From contig CACAZW010000001.1 in assembly GCA_902537055.1 (NCBI GenBank), positions 1 through 64,000 of the forward strand: DNA of 64,000 nucleotides, given 5' to 3'. Both the position numbers and the translations under genes were made by a program. The notes under the pieces are model-generated. The model saw only the letters and a list, made by a program, of their open reading frames with translations. It did not search any database and had not been told where the DNA came from. Positions 1 through 8,781 of the stretch are shown here, one piece after another (position 1 is the first letter of the stretch; each line of letters starts with the position of its first letter). This DNA is from an uncultured Pelagibacteraceae bacterium (GTDB taxonomy: Bacteria > Pseudomonadota > Alphaproteobacteria > Pelagibacterales > Pelagibacteraceae).

Positions 1-2
1 AA

Positions 3-866
3 ATGTTTATAAAAAGATACTCAAATGTTTCTCAAGGACCAGAACAATGGCAAAAAATTAAAACAGAGGAAACCAATATTTATAATTGGGAAGATAATTC
101 AACGTACGTAAAAAAACCTCCGTTTTTTGACAACCTTCCTGATAAACCAGAAGGATTTAAAGAAATTAAGGATGCAAGACCACTGTTAATATTGGGTGAT
201 AGCATTACCACTGATCATATTTCACCTGCTGGATCAATTCAAAAAGATAGTCCAACTGGAGAATATTTTATGAAACATCAAATACTTCCAAAAGACTATA
301 ATTCCTATGGAGCAAGAAGAGGGAATCATGAGGTTATGATGAGAGGAACTTTTGCAAATATAAGAATTAGAAATGAAATGGCACCTGGTACTGAGGGTGG
401 TTTTACTAAGTTGTACCCTGAGGAAAAAGTAATGCCAGTATATGATGCGGTTGTTGAATATAAAAAAAGAGGTACCGATTTAGTTGTAATTGGTGGTAAA
501 GAGTATGGAACTGGATCTTCTAGAGATTGGGCGGCCAAAGGAACCAAACTTTTAGGTGTAAAGGCTGTTTTTGCAGAAAGTTTTGAGAGAATTCATAGAT
601 CAAATCTTATAGGAATGGGTATACTACCATTACAGTTTAAAGATGGAATAAATAGAACTAATCTAAAATTAGATGGCTCAGAACTATTTTCTATTATTGA
701 CTTAGAAAAAGGCATAGATCCTAGAGATGAAGTTGATGTTGAAATCAAATATGTCTCTGGAGATATCAAGAGAATTAAAATGTTAAGTAGAATAGATACT
801 AATAACGAATTAGAGTATTACAAAAATGGTGGAATTTTACAATATGTACTTAGGAACATGATTTAA
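3..866 (+). CDS. acnA: Aconitate hydratase, C-terminal part (5' truncated by window edge)
   Basis: This is the swivel (C-terminal) domain of aconitase, the TCA enzyme that interconverts citrate and isocitrate on a [4Fe-4S] cluster. Visible signatures are GDSITTDHISPAG at residues 65-77, SYGARRGNHE at 101-110 and the substrate-binding motif YGTGSSRDWAAKG at 168-180. Full-length AcnA is close to 900 residues, so about two thirds of the protein, including the cluster cysteines, lies upstream of the window; the ATG at base 3 is not the real start. The stop overlaps the next start codon by one base (TAATG), which suggests translational coupling to the small membrane protein that follows. Confidence 0.95.
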   Translation: MFIKRYSNVSQGPEQWQKIKTEETNIYNWEDNSTYVKKPPFFDNLPDKPEGFKEIKDARPLLILGDSITTDHISPAGSIQKDSPTGEYFMKHQILPKDYNSYGARRGNHEVMMRGTFANIRIRNEMAPGTEGGFTKLYPEEKVMPVYDAVVEYKKRGTDLVVIGGKEYGTGSSRDWAAKGTKLLGVKAVFAESFERIHRSNLIGMGILPLQFKDGINRTNLKLDGSELFSIIDLEKGIDPRDEVDVEIKYVSGDIKRIKMLSRIDTNNELEYYKNGGILQYVLRNMI

Positions 867-1510
867 TGGATGAAGATATTGAAATAATAAATACCCAAAC
901 ACGTAATGAAAAAATTAAAAACTTTTTCATAAATAATAAAAATTCTTTAATTTCGATATTAGTAATAATTATTTTGGCTTTAATTGGTTACTTTTCTTTT
1001 GAAGAATATCAATCTAGCAAAAGAGAAAAATTAGCTGATAAATACGACTTAGCTGTAATAAGATATGAAGCTGATAATAAATATAATGTGATCCCGGATC
1101 TTAAAGAGGTGATTAATGCTAAAGACAAAACATATTCTCCTCTAGCCTTCTATTTTTTGCTAGATAACGATTTGATAAATTCAAAAGATGAAATTAACAA
1201 TTATTTTGATATTTTAATTAATGATATTGGCTTGGATAAAAAGTTTAAAGAGCTAACAATCTTTAAAAAAGGCTTATATAATTCAGATTTTTCAGATGAA
1301 AATGAATTGTTAGCTATTTTTAATCCTTTAATTAAAGCGGATAGTATATGGAAACCACATAGTCTTTATATTATGGCAGAATATTATTTATCAAAAAATC
1401 AAATGCAAAAATCAAAAGAATTTTTTGAGCAAATAGTTAGTCTTGAAAATAATAACTCTAAAATAAAAACTAAAGCTCAAAAAAGGCTAAGATCTAGTTT
1501 CAGTGAGTAG
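866..1510 (+). CDS. YfgM-like membrane-anchored TPR protein
   Basis: A 214-aa protein with a short cytoplasmic N-terminus, one transmembrane segment at about residues 30-48 (SLISILVIIILALIGYF) and a helical, TPR-like C-terminal region (e.g. AEYYLSKNQMQKSKEFFEQI near the end). This architecture fits the YfgM/DUF2659 family, an ancillary subunit of the SecYEG translocon involved in periplasmic chaperone trafficking. The location directly upstream of a BamB-like beta-propeller lipoprotein is the usual proteobacterial gene order and is the best support. It overlaps the next gene by 8 bases. Function is by family and context; sequence conservation is low. Confidence 0.65.
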   Translation: MDEDIEIINTQTRNEKIKNFFINNKNSLISILVIIILALIGYFSFEEYQSSKREKLADKYDLAVIRYEADNKYNVIPDLKEVINAKDKTYSPLAFYFLLDNDLINSKDEINNYFDILINDIGLDKKFKELTIFKKGLYNSDFSDENELLAIFNPLIKADSIWKPHSLYIMAEYYLSKNQMQKSKEFFEQIVSLENNNSKIKTKAQKRLRSSFSE

Positions 1511-2771
1511 GATAAAATTATATTTCGTCTTTTTACTTTTATTATCATCTTGTGGTCAAAGTGATAAATCTGTAGAAAATACTAATTCTAAAATTTTATT
1601 TGAAGAAATTAAACCAATTCAAGAACAATTAAATCCAAATATACAAATAAATCTTTCTAAATTAGTTAAAGACAATAGTTTTGTAAATAATATTACAAAT
1701 AATAATGGAAACATTAACTTTGAGCCAACATTTGAAAAGAAGAAAACATTTAAATTCTCAAGGATTAAACAGTTTAATTCAATAGATACAGAAATTTTGT
1801 TTATTCAAAATAACGATCTAATTTATTTTGATAACAAAGGCACAATATTCAGAATTAACGAAAATTTTGAAACTTTGTGGAAAGCAAATCATTACTCAAA
1901 GAAAGAGAGAAAACTTAATCCAATATTATATTTTAATTATATTGATAACAGACTTTTAGTTGTTGATACTTTATCTAATATTTTTTCAATAAATTTAGAA
2001 AATGGACAATTAATTTGGAAAAAAGAAAGCATTACTCCTTTTAATTCTAATGTTACTGTACAAGCAGATAAATTTATAACTGTTGATTTTGATAATGTTA
2101 TAAGATGTTTTTCTGTAATCGATGGAAATGAATTATGGAATTTCAAAACAGAAAATACATTTATTAAATCACAAAAAAAATTATCTATAGTTATTAAAGA
2201 TGATAATGTTTACTCGCTTAACAATTTAGGAGATCTTACAGCTTTAAATGTTAACGATGGTAGTTTAGTATGGCAAACACCTACTCAAAGTAACGAAATA
2301 TTCTTAAATGCATTTAGTCTTAAAAATTCGGAAATGATTTTAAATAATGAGACAATATATTTTTCAAATAATAAAAATGAATTATTTTCGATTGACTCAA
2401 GAACTGGAATAGTAAAATGGAAGCAAACAGTAAACTCCAGTTTAAAACCTACGATTTCTGAAAATTATATTTTTAATATTTCTGAGGAAGGATATTTATT
2501 CGTCATTGATACAGAGACTGGAAATATAATTAGGATAACTGATGTTTTCTCAAATTTTAAAAAAAGAGAAAAAGTTAAACCAGTAGGTTTTGTTATTGCT
2601 AAGAATAAAATTTATTTGTCTACCGATAATGGAAGAATTTTGATTATCAATTTAACTAATTCTGAAACTGAAAAGGTAATTAAATTTAATAACGAAAAAA
2701 TATCGAGACCATTTATTAATAATGCTAATATTTTTTTAATTAAAAATAATGGAATTATAAGATCAAATTAA
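1503..2771 (+). CDS. bamB: PQQ-type beta-propeller lipoprotein, BamB-like
   Basis: A 422-aa exported lipoprotein: the N-terminus has a hydrophobic signal and a lipobox (LLSSC, Cys17). The body carries repeated beta-propeller blades with the PQQ-like pattern of an aspartate/glycine turn followed by LxWK or LxWQ (for example NGQLIWKKE, DGNELWNF, DGSLVWQTP, TGIVKWKQ). BamB is the outer-membrane lipoprotein scaffold of the BAM complex that inserts beta-barrel proteins. In many Alphaproteobacteria bamB is followed by der (EngA); here it is followed by a cupin-like gene instead. The propeller fold is clear; assignment as BamB rests on its YfgM-like neighbour. Confidence 0.7.
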   Translation: MSRIKLYFVFLLLLSSCGQSDKSVENTNSKILFEEIKPIQEQLNPNIQINLSKLVKDNSFVNNITNNNGNINFEPTFEKKKTFKFSRIKQFNSIDTEILFIQNNDLIYFDNKGTIFRINENFETLWKANHYSKKERKLNPILYFNYIDNRLLVVDTLSNIFSINLENGQLIWKKESITPFNSNVTVQADKFITVDFDNVIRCFSVIDGNELWNFKTENTFIKSQKKLSIVIKDDNVYSLNNLGDLTALNVNDGSLVWQTPTQSNEIFLNAFSLKNSEMILNNETIYFSNNKNELFSIDSRTGIVKWKQTVNSSLKPTISENYIFNISEEGYLFVIDTETGNIIRITDVFSNFKKREKVKPVGFVIAKNKIYLSTDNGRILIINLTNSETEKVIKFNNEKISRPFINNANIFLIKNNGIIRSN

Positions 2772-3202
2772 TGTTATTAAAATTTTTAGAAAAAATTGGA
2801 AGAAAAAAAGTAGTTTTAGATAGGGGTCCATCTCATCCAAAATTTAACGAAGCTAAACCATGGATGAATAGATATTATTTATTATTTAGGAATAGACCAA
2901 AATGGTTTCCATTTAATATTTTAATTCATGAAATGTTGGATGACGATCATGGGGATGGAGTTCATAATCATCTATTCCCTTATATTACAATAATTTTGAG
3001 AGGCGGTTATTGGGAAACTACTAAAAAAGGCAAGTTCTGGAGAAAACCTGGATATATTGGATTTAGATCAGCCAATGCATATCATAGAGTAGACCTTAAG
3101 CCAGGAACAAGGCCAATGACAATTTTTATCTCAGGACCTTTTGGATTGAGAAAAGGACCAAGATCAGAATACGGTATCGATTTTAATTCAAAAAAGAATT
3201 AA
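2771..3202 (+). CDS. Cupin-like protein of unknown function
   Basis: A 143-aa soluble protein with a cupin-like core: a His pair (HNH, near residues 60-62), a Gly-Gly turn followed by YWE, and a later conserved-looking AYHRVDL that could give a third metal-ligand His. The arrangement matches uncharacterised bacterial proteins that carry HDHPW/ILxGGYxE/HRV motifs. The canonical cupin glutamate after HxH is not obvious, so metal binding is uncertain. It is translationally coupled on both sides (TAATG overlaps with BamB-like and ZapE genes). No specific reaction can be assigned. Confidence 0.6.
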   Translation: MLLKFLEKIGRKKVVLDRGPSHPKFNEAKPWMNRYYLLFRNRPKWFPFNILIHEMLDDDHGDGVHNHLFPYITIILRGGYWETTKKGKFWRKPGYIGFRSANAYHRVDLKPGTRPMTIFISGPFGLRKGPRSEYGIDFNSKKN

Positions 3203-4257
3203 TGCAAAAAAGTTTTGTTAAAGAGTTTAAACTCTACTGCAAAAAGAAAAATTTAGATGTTAATTCTCATCAGATAAAACTCATAAAAACATTAGAAGAA
3301 TATTATAAATTAAACTACAAATCATTTATCTCAAAAATTTTATCAAAAAAAAATTATAGAAAAGGCTTTTATCTTTATGGAGACGTTGGTGTCGGCAAAA
3401 CTATGATATTAGATTTTTTTTTCGACTTAGTTGAAGGTAAAAAATTAAAACTTCACTTCAATGAGTTTATGCTTAGCTTTCACGACTTTGTACACCAATC
3501 CAAAGATAAAAATAATGAAAATAAATTAAGTAAATTTGTTAAAAAATTAAAATCGAAAGCAAAATTAATATATTTTGACGAGTTTCAAGTTACAAATATA
3601 GTAGATGCAATGATACTTGGAAAATTATTTGATGAAATATTTAAAGAAGATTTAAAAATTATTGTAACTTCTAATATAAAAATAGAAAATTTGTACAAAG
3701 AAGGGTTGCAAAGAGATCAATTCAAACCTTTTATAAAAATAATGCAAAAGCAATCATTTGAATATGAATTAAATATAGATGATGATTATAGAAAGTCCAA
3801 AGGTAATAAAACTCAAAGATATTACTCACCTTTAAATCAAGAAAACAATTTTAAAATAAACAAATTATTTAGAGTGATGACTAAAGATAAGGTTTTAAAA
3901 GAAAAGATTTTAAATATTAAAGGAAGAAAATTTATTTTAAAAAATTTTTATGATGGAATTGTTCGATTAACTTTTAATGAAGTATGTGATAAAAATTTAG
4001 GATCAGAGGATTATATAAAAATAGTAAAAAATTGTTTTTTTATAGTTATGGAAAATGTACCAGCGTTTAATGATTTAAATTCAAATCAACAACAAAGATT
4101 TATTACTTTTTTAGATATCGTGTATGATCAAAATATACCTATGGCCATTAGTGCAGAACAAAATATTGATAAACTCACATCATCAAGGTTATTGGAAAAA
4201 CCATTTAAGCGTACAATTAGCCGATTATATGAACTAACATCTAAAAAGAATTTATGA
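3202..4257 (+). CDS. zapE: AFG1-like AAA ATPase, cell division protein ZapE
   Basis: A 351-aa ATPase of the AFG1/ZapE family. Walker A is GDVGVGKT at residues 60-67 and Walker B is LIYFDEFQ at 121-128, followed by the family's typical VTNIVDAM. ZapE associates with the Z-ring under stress in E. coli, and the mitochondrial homologue AFG1/LACE1 acts in protein quality control. Size fits the family. The last bases overlap the next start (ATGA overlap), so it is probably co-transcribed with yjbQ. In many Alphaproteobacteria zapE lies near TCA genes, consistent with the aconitase upstream. Confidence 0.9.
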   Translation: MQKSFVKEFKLYCKKKNLDVNSHQIKLIKTLEEYYKLNYKSFISKILSKKNYRKGFYLYGDVGVGKTMILDFFFDLVEGKKLKLHFNEFMLSFHDFVHQSKDKNNENKLSKFVKKLKSKAKLIYFDEFQVTNIVDAMILGKLFDEIFKEDLKIIVTSNIKIENLYKEGLQRDQFKPFIKIMQKQSFEYELNIDDDYRKSKGNKTQRYYSPLNQENNFKINKLFRVMTKDKVLKEKILNIKGRKFILKNFYDGIVRLTFNEVCDKNLGSEDYIKIVKNCFFIVMENVPAFNDLNSNQQQRFITFLDIVYDQNIPMAISAEQNIDKLTSSRLLEKPFKRTISRLYELTSKKNL

Positions 4258-4673
4258 GACAAGAATTTTTTAATCTTGAACTTAAAACAAATGGTCAAAA
4301 ATTATATGAATTTACCGATCAAACGATAGACTGGATAAATAAAAATAATTTTAATAATGGTATTTTAAATTTAAGCATACAGCACACTAGTGCATCTTTA
4401 ATTGTTCAAGAAAATGCTGATCCTGATGTTCAATCAGATTTAATTAATTATTTTGATAAAATTGCTCCAATGGATAATAAATTATATATTCATACAATAG
4501 AAGGTAAGGACGATATGCCAGCTCATATAAAGTCAGCTTTAACTAACAATCAAATATCCCTCAGTATAAAAAACAAACAACTTTTGCTGGGAACTTGGCA
4601 AGGAATTTACCTTTTTGAACATAGGTTAGCTTCTACAAAAAGGCTGATTATTCATCATTTTATTGGAGATTAA
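4254..4673 (+). CDS. yjbQ: YjbQ/UPF0047 family protein
   Basis: A 139-aa protein of the YjbQ (UPF0047) family, named for secondary thiamine-phosphate synthase activity seen in vitro; the physiological role is unsettled. The family signatures are visible: LSIQHTSASLIVQENADP in the middle and the C-terminal pattern GTWQGIYLFEHR. Conserved His residues in these motifs form the presumed active site. It overlaps zapE by four bases and ends convergently with the photolyase gene, overlapping that stop by four bases. Confidence 0.88.
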   Translation: MRQEFFNLELKTNGQKLYEFTDQTIDWINKNNFNNGILNLSIQHTSASLIVQENADPDVQSDLINYFDKIAPMDNKLYIHTIEGKDDMPAHIKSALTNNQISLSIKNKQLLLGTWQGIYLFEHRLASTKRLIIHHFIGD

Positions 4674-6088
4674 TTTTTTAAAGTTTGAAATGCTTTGAGA
4701 GCTGCATTTCTGGCTTCTTCATGTACAACTATTGGAGAAGGGTAATCAGAACCAATTTTAGTTTTTATAGCTTCTTGATATTTTGTTTCCATTTCCCATG
4801 GTTTATGAATAAATTTACTTGGAACTCTCTCAAGTTCAGGTACCCATTTTTTTACATACAAACCTTGTTTATCAAATTTTTCACCCTGCAATATAGGATT
4901 AAAAATTCTAAAATAAGGGGCTGCATCTGCACCACAGCCAGCAACCCATTGCCATTGTGCAACATTGTTTGCTTCATTAAAATCTAACAAACAATTTCTA
5001 AAATGTTTTTCACCCTCTTTCCAATTAATTCTTAAATGTTTTACAAGAAAAGAACCAACTACCATTCTAATTCTATTATGCATCCAACCTGTTTCATAAA
5101 GTTGTCTCATCCCAGCATCAACAATTGGGTATCCAGTCATACCATTTTTCCAAGCTTTCAAATTTTTTGCATTTTTATCCCATGGAAATTTATCAAATTC
5201 TTTTCTTAAATTACCTTTTAGCATTTCAGGGAAATAATTAATTAAACTATGTGAAAATTCTCTCCAGCCTAATTCATTTAGATATTTTTTAACACTAATA
5301 TTTTTTGATTTATATTTATAACATTTGTCCCAAATGTTACTTACATGTATTTGTCCATTTCTAATGAATGGCGAAAGTTTTGATGAACCATTTATAGCTG
5401 GATAATCTCTGTCAACTCCATATTTCAACATTCTATTTTCAACAAACTCATTTAAATATTTTTCGGATTGTTTTTCCGTTGGGTCCCAATATTTTTCAAA
5501 TTTTTTATACCAATTTTTCTTTGGTAAAATTTGATCTGGAACATTATTATTTTTGAATAATTTTATTTTGCTCTTAACTTTTTTTACTTTTAATGTTTTG
5601 TTTGGGATACTATCTAAGTAAATTTGCTCTCCAACTCTCCAAAATGGACTATAAACTTTATAAGGGCTTCCATCATCTTTTGTAACATTGTTATATTCAT
5701 TAAGAACATTTCCTTTAAAGCATTTTGAAAGTATTTTGTTTTTTTCAAAAATTTTAATGAGATCATCATCTAACTTTAATTGAGATGGCTCATATATTTT
5801 ATTCCAAAATATAGAAATTTCTTGTTTGCCTTTGATTTTACTAAAAAAAGTTATATCATCAGAAAATACTAATTCTAATTCAATATTATATTTAATTAGT
5901 TCATCTTTAAAATTTATTAATGATTTACTTATCCACCATTTTTGAGCTTCTCTAACATCATCAAAATTTTCCTTGTTATAAATATATAATGCTGTGACAG
6001 TATCGTAATTATTTGTTGCATAAGATAACGCAGAATTATTTTTTATTCTAAAATCGTCTCTTATCCAAACAACAGCTTTTTTTGACAT
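4670..6088 (-). CDS. phrB: Deoxyribodipyrimidine photolyase (class I CPD photolyase)
   Basis: A 472-aa flavoprotein that repairs UV-induced cyclobutane pyrimidine dimers using blue light and FADH-. The N-terminal Rossmann antenna domain starts AVVWIRDDFRIKNNSAL. The C-terminal helical FAD domain contains the family block from GWREFSHSL through GYPIVDAGMRQLYETGWMHNR and ends with WQWVAGCGADAAPYFRIFNP. Length is typical of class I photolyases. It probably shares a transcript with the upstream lyase and glutamine synthetase-like genes (5-base gap). Photorepair is expected in a surface-ocean bacterium. Cryptochrome function cannot be excluded by sequence alone. Confidence 0.92.
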   Translation of the reverse strand: MSKKAVVWIRDDFRIKNNSALSYATNNYDTVTALYIYNKENFDDVREAQKWWISKSLINFKDELIKYNIELELVFSDDITFFSKIKGKQEISIFWNKIYEPSQLKLDDDLIKIFEKNKILSKCFKGNVLNEYNNVTKDDGSPYKVYSPFWRVGEQIYLDSIPNKTLKVKKVKSKIKLFKNNNVPDQILPKKNWYKKFEKYWDPTEKQSEKYLNEFVENRMLKYGVDRDYPAINGSSKLSPFIRNGQIHVSNIWDKCYKYKSKNISVKKYLNELGWREFSHSLINYFPEMLKGNLRKEFDKFPWDKNAKNLKAWKNGMTGYPIVDAGMRQLYETGWMHNRIRMVVGSFLVKHLRINWKEGEKHFRNCLLDFNEANNVAQWQWVAGCGADAAPYFRIFNPILQGEKFDKQGLYVKKWVPELERVPSKFIHKPWEMETKYQEAIKTKIGSDYPSPIVVHEEARNAALKAFQTLKN

Positions 6089-6093
6089 ATAAT

Positions 6094-7227
6094 TTACTTT
6101 CTGCCTTTAGATAGCAATTGTTTATAAAGTTTTACATCTGCATTACCTTCGCATCCAATAATTAAAACGTTAGATTTTTCGTTAAGATTTATTAATTTCT
6201 TTGTTTTAGGATTATTACAGAGACTAATAAGACTAATAATTCCTGGTGTAGCACATTCACCACCTATTATTGATCTTTTACTCAGTTTCTTGTCTTTAAG
6301 CATTGCAACAGTTTTAGGAACTTTTGAGTCATTTACTGTAACACAACAATCACTAGCCTTTTTTAATACATGCCAAGGTATTAAAGACATTTCATTACAT
6401 GACATACCACCCATTATGCTTTCTTTTTTTATTTTAATTTTTTTTAATCTTTTGCTTTTTATACTTTGAAGTACACAATCAGCTCCATCAGGTTCAACTA
6501 TTATTATTTTAGGAATTCTCTTGAAATACTTTGCAACTCCTGCAACTACACCTGCTGCCATGCCACCAACTCCAGCTTGAAGGAATATATGTGTAATATA
6601 ATGCGTAGTTTGTTTTGAAATTTCTTTAATCATAATTGAATAACCAGCCATAGTTAGCAAAGGAACATAACTATAATTCTTCGTAGATACATCTTGAACA
6701 ATATTCCAATTATTCTTTTTTGATAGTTTTTTACACTCGTTTAATGAGTTTTCGTAATTACCTTTTACTCGAATTACATCGGCTCCAAATTTTTCAATTT
6801 CTTTTACTCTCTCTTCACTTACATATTGACTAACAAATATTTTACATTGTAAACCCAATCTTTGAGCGCCCCAAGCAACTGATCTACCATGATTTCCAGC
6901 TGTTGCAGATGATATTATTATATTTTTTTTCTTTTTAGATATTTTTTCTACGGCATATGCACCACCTAAAGCTTTAAATGATTTTAAATGAAATCTTTTC
7001 GACTCATCTTTGTAAAAAATATTATTAAGTTTTAAATTTTTGTTTAGTTTCTCTAATTTTAATAATGGTGTTTTTTTATAGTTTTTCCACTTAGATATAG
7101 AATTAAACGCATCAGTGATTATTTTTGACGAAATGATATTTAAAATATGGTTTCGATTAAAATTATAATTTTTATTCGATAAAAATCTTGTATATTTCCA
7201 TTTTCTATAACTATCAAAGCTTTTCAC
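6094..7227 (-). CDS. PLP-dependent lyase, diaminopropionate ammonia-lyase-like
   Basis: A 377-aa fold-type II PLP enzyme. The Schiff-base lysine lies in KSFKALGGAYA (Lys85 in SFK), and the phosphate-binding/asparagine loop is SATAGNHGRSVAW. KDESKRF before the lysine and GNHGRSVAW are closer to diaminopropionate ammonia-lyase (DpaL/YgeX, 2,3-diaminopropionate to pyruvate and ammonia) than to IlvA threonine dehydratase. No ACT regulatory domain is present. The start lies one base after the stop of the GlnT/GmaS-type gene, so the two are almost certainly co-expressed in an ammonium/methylamine-linked transcript. The real substrate is unknown; another beta-substituted amino acid is possible. Confidence 0.72.
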   Translation of the reverse strand: MKSFDSYRKWKYTRFLSNKNYNFNRNHILNIISSKIITDAFNSISKWKNYKKTPLLKLEKLNKNLKLNNIFYKDESKRFHLKSFKALGGAYAVEKISKKKKNIIISSATAGNHGRSVAWGAQRLGLQCKIFVSQYVSEERVKEIEKFGADVIRVKGNYENSLNECKKLSKKNNWNIVQDVSTKNYSYVPLLTMAGYSIMIKEISKQTTHYITHIFLQAGVGGMAAGVVAGVAKYFKRIPKIIIVEPDGADCVLQSIKSKRLKKIKIKKESIMGGMSCNEMSLIPWHVLKKASDCCVTVNDSKVPKTVAMLKDKKLSKRSIIGGECATPGIISLISLCNNPKTKKLINLNEKSNVLIIGCEGNADVKLYKQLLSKGRK

Positions 7228-7228
7228 T

Positions 7229-8554
7229 TTAACAGTCTAGAGTATTCTGTCTTTCCCATTTTGTAATTGGTTTGGACTTATCAAATTTTTCGTTATCATT
7301 AAAATCTTTTAATTCCGAAGTCCTTAACTTGACATAACTTTTAATTACTTCTTTTCCAAATGCTTTATTCATTTCTTTATTATTTTCAATTTTATCAAGA
7401 GAATCTTTTAGTTCATTTGGTAATTTAGAAAGGTTTGGATATTTTTTATAATCCTCATACATATTACAAAAAAGAGGTTTGCCAGGATTAATTCTTTTAC
7501 TTAATCCCTCTATTCCTGCAGCTATTACACTAGCTTGAAGTAAATAAGGATTTGCGGATCCATCCATAAGTCTTAATTCAAATCTTCCCGGATCAGGAAC
7601 CCTTATCATATGTGTACGGTTATTTCCTGTATATGATATACTGCTTGGAGACCATGTGGCACCTGATTTTGTTGGTGCAGCATTTATTCGTCTGTAACTA
7701 TTTATTGTTGGATTAAAAAAAGTAGATAAGGATGAAGCATGTTTCATGATGCCTCCTAAAAAGTTATAAGCTGTCTTGCTTAGCCCAAGCTTATCATGTT
7801 TATCAAGAAAGATATTTTTCTTTCCTTTCCATAAAGAAATATGTGCATGACATCCATTACCAGTTAAATTTTCAAAAGGTTTTGGCATAAATGTTGCTCT
7901 CAAATCATGCTTTTCTGCAATAGCTTTAACCATAAATTTAAAAAAAGTATGTCTATCAGCAGTTTTTAGACAATCTGAATAATCCCAATTCATTTCAAAT
8001 TGCCCGTTAGCATCTTCGTGGTCATTTTGATAAGGACCCCATCCCATTTCAATCATACAATCACATATTTCTTTTATAAGCTCATATCTTCTCATTAATG
8101 AAGACTGGTCATAACAAGGTTTAGATTGAGTATCTCTGTTATCTGCAATTGCGTTCCCTTCAGGAGAAATCAAAAAATACTCACACTCCACACCTGACTT
8201 CATTCTATATCCCAATGCAGATAATTTTTTTATTTGTTTTTTTAACATCACCCTTGGTGAAGCATCGACTGGTTTACCATTCATCCATAAATCCGAAGCC
8301 AACCAACCAACTTCTTTATTCCATGGTAGTTGAATTAAACTGTCAGGATCAGGTATTGCAAACATATCAGAATCAGCTGGTGTCATATCTAGCCAGGCTG
8401 CAAATCCAGCAAATCCAGCACCATTTACTTGCATATCTTTTATTGCATGAGCAGGAACCAATTTTGATCTTAAGACACCAAATAAATCTACAAAACTTAT
8501 CAAAAAATATTTAATTTTTTTTTGTTTTGAAATTTTAAATAAATTTTTAGCCAT
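7229..8554 (-). CDS. gmaS: Type III (GlnT-type) glutamine synthetase, probable gamma-glutamylmethylamide synthetase
   Basis: A 441-aa glutamine synthetase-superfamily ligase. Signatures include KLVPAHAI and GAGFAGFAAWLDMTPA near the N-terminus, GPYQNDHEDANGQFE (metal ligands), GNGCHAHISLW and the ATP/glutamate region NRTHMIRVPDPGRFELR ending in SANPYL. This GlnT subfamily includes GmaS, which joins methylamine to glutamate as the first step of the N-methylglutamate pathway. The nearby mgs-type genes, Amt, Tmm and Tdm support that role. It lacks the C-terminal adenylylation region of GlnA. Plain ammonia-dependent glutamine synthesis remains possible, and a second GS-like gene at 14146-15615 competes for the same role. 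Confidence 0.72.
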   Translation of the reverse strand: MAKNLFKISKQKKIKYFLISFVDLFGVLRSKLVPAHAIKDMQVNGAGFAGFAAWLDMTPADSDMFAIPDPDSLIQLPWNKEVGWLASDLWMNGKPVDASPRVMLKKQIKKLSALGYRMKSGVECEYFLISPEGNAIADNRDTQSKPCYDQSSLMRRYELIKEICDCMIEMGWGPYQNDHEDANGQFEMNWDYSDCLKTADRHTFFKFMVKAIAEKHDLRATFMPKPFENLTGNGCHAHISLWKGKKNIFLDKHDKLGLSKTAYNFLGGIMKHASSLSTFFNPTINSYRRINAAPTKSGATWSPSSISYTGNNRTHMIRVPDPGRFELRLMDGSANPYLLQASVIAAGIEGLSKRINPGKPLFCNMYEDYKKYPNLSKLPNELKDSLDKIENNKEMNKAFGKEVIKSYVKLRTSELKDFNDNEKFDKSKPITKWERQNTLDC

Positions 8555-8571
8555 CTAATAACGTAACACAA

Positions 8572-8736
8572 TTATTTAAAAAATGATAAAAAGAAATCTT
8601 TGTAATAAATTAAATTTACACCGATAATAATTAATATCGCTATAATTACTCCATACTTTGCTTTTGGCCATGCAAGACGTGCCATTTTGCTAGGAGTTTT
8701 ATTTTCATTTTGATTATTTTCTTCAGAATTTTGCAT
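8572..8736 (-). CDS. Small single-pass membrane protein upstream of the GmaS-type gene
   Basis: A 54-aa protein if started at the ATG at 8736 (MQNSEENN). An in-frame GTG at 8754 would add six residues but lies inside a terminator hairpin, so the ATG is preferred. It has a polar Asn/Glu/Lys-rich N-terminus and one transmembrane helix (VIIAILIIIGVNLIYY). It sits 18 bases upstream of the GmaS-type synthetase and directly downstream of the terminator that closes the amt transcript. Not recognised; its position suggests it is co-translated with the synthetase. Confidence 0.55.
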   Translation of the reverse strand: MQNSEENNQNENKTPSKMARLAWPKAKYGVIIAILIIIGVNLIYYKDFFLSFFK

Positions 8737-8774
8737 TAAAAAAAAAGAGGGCACAGTATTTCATGCGCCCTCTT
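8737..8774 (-). terminator. Rho-independent terminator after the amt operon
   Basis: An 8-bp perfect stem (AAGAGGGC at 8745-8752 pairing with GCCCTCTT at 8767-8774) encloses a 14-base loop. On the minus strand it is followed by an uninterrupted run of T (8737-8746). It closes the amtB plus small membrane protein transcript. The ATG of the next minus-strand gene is at 8736, immediately after the T-run, so read-through or processing must supply that gene's transcript. Confidence 0.88.
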
Positions 8775-8781
8775 AAAAGTT

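Noticed and set aside
2771-3202. Cupin-like protein as a DddK-type DMSP lyase of SAR11
   Set aside because: Size is similar but the cupin motif lacks the conserved Glu/Tyr pattern of DddK, and the sequence matches a general uncharacterised family. Context is housekeeping.
6094-7227. Biosynthetic threonine dehydratase IlvA
   Set aside because: No C-terminal regulatory domain; KDESKRF and GNHGRSVAW are closer to diaminopropionate ammonia-lyase.
8149-8514. 121-aa open frame on the plus strand inside the GmaS-type gene
   Set aside because: Fully antisense to a strongly conserved enzyme, low-complexity composition and no initiation signal.
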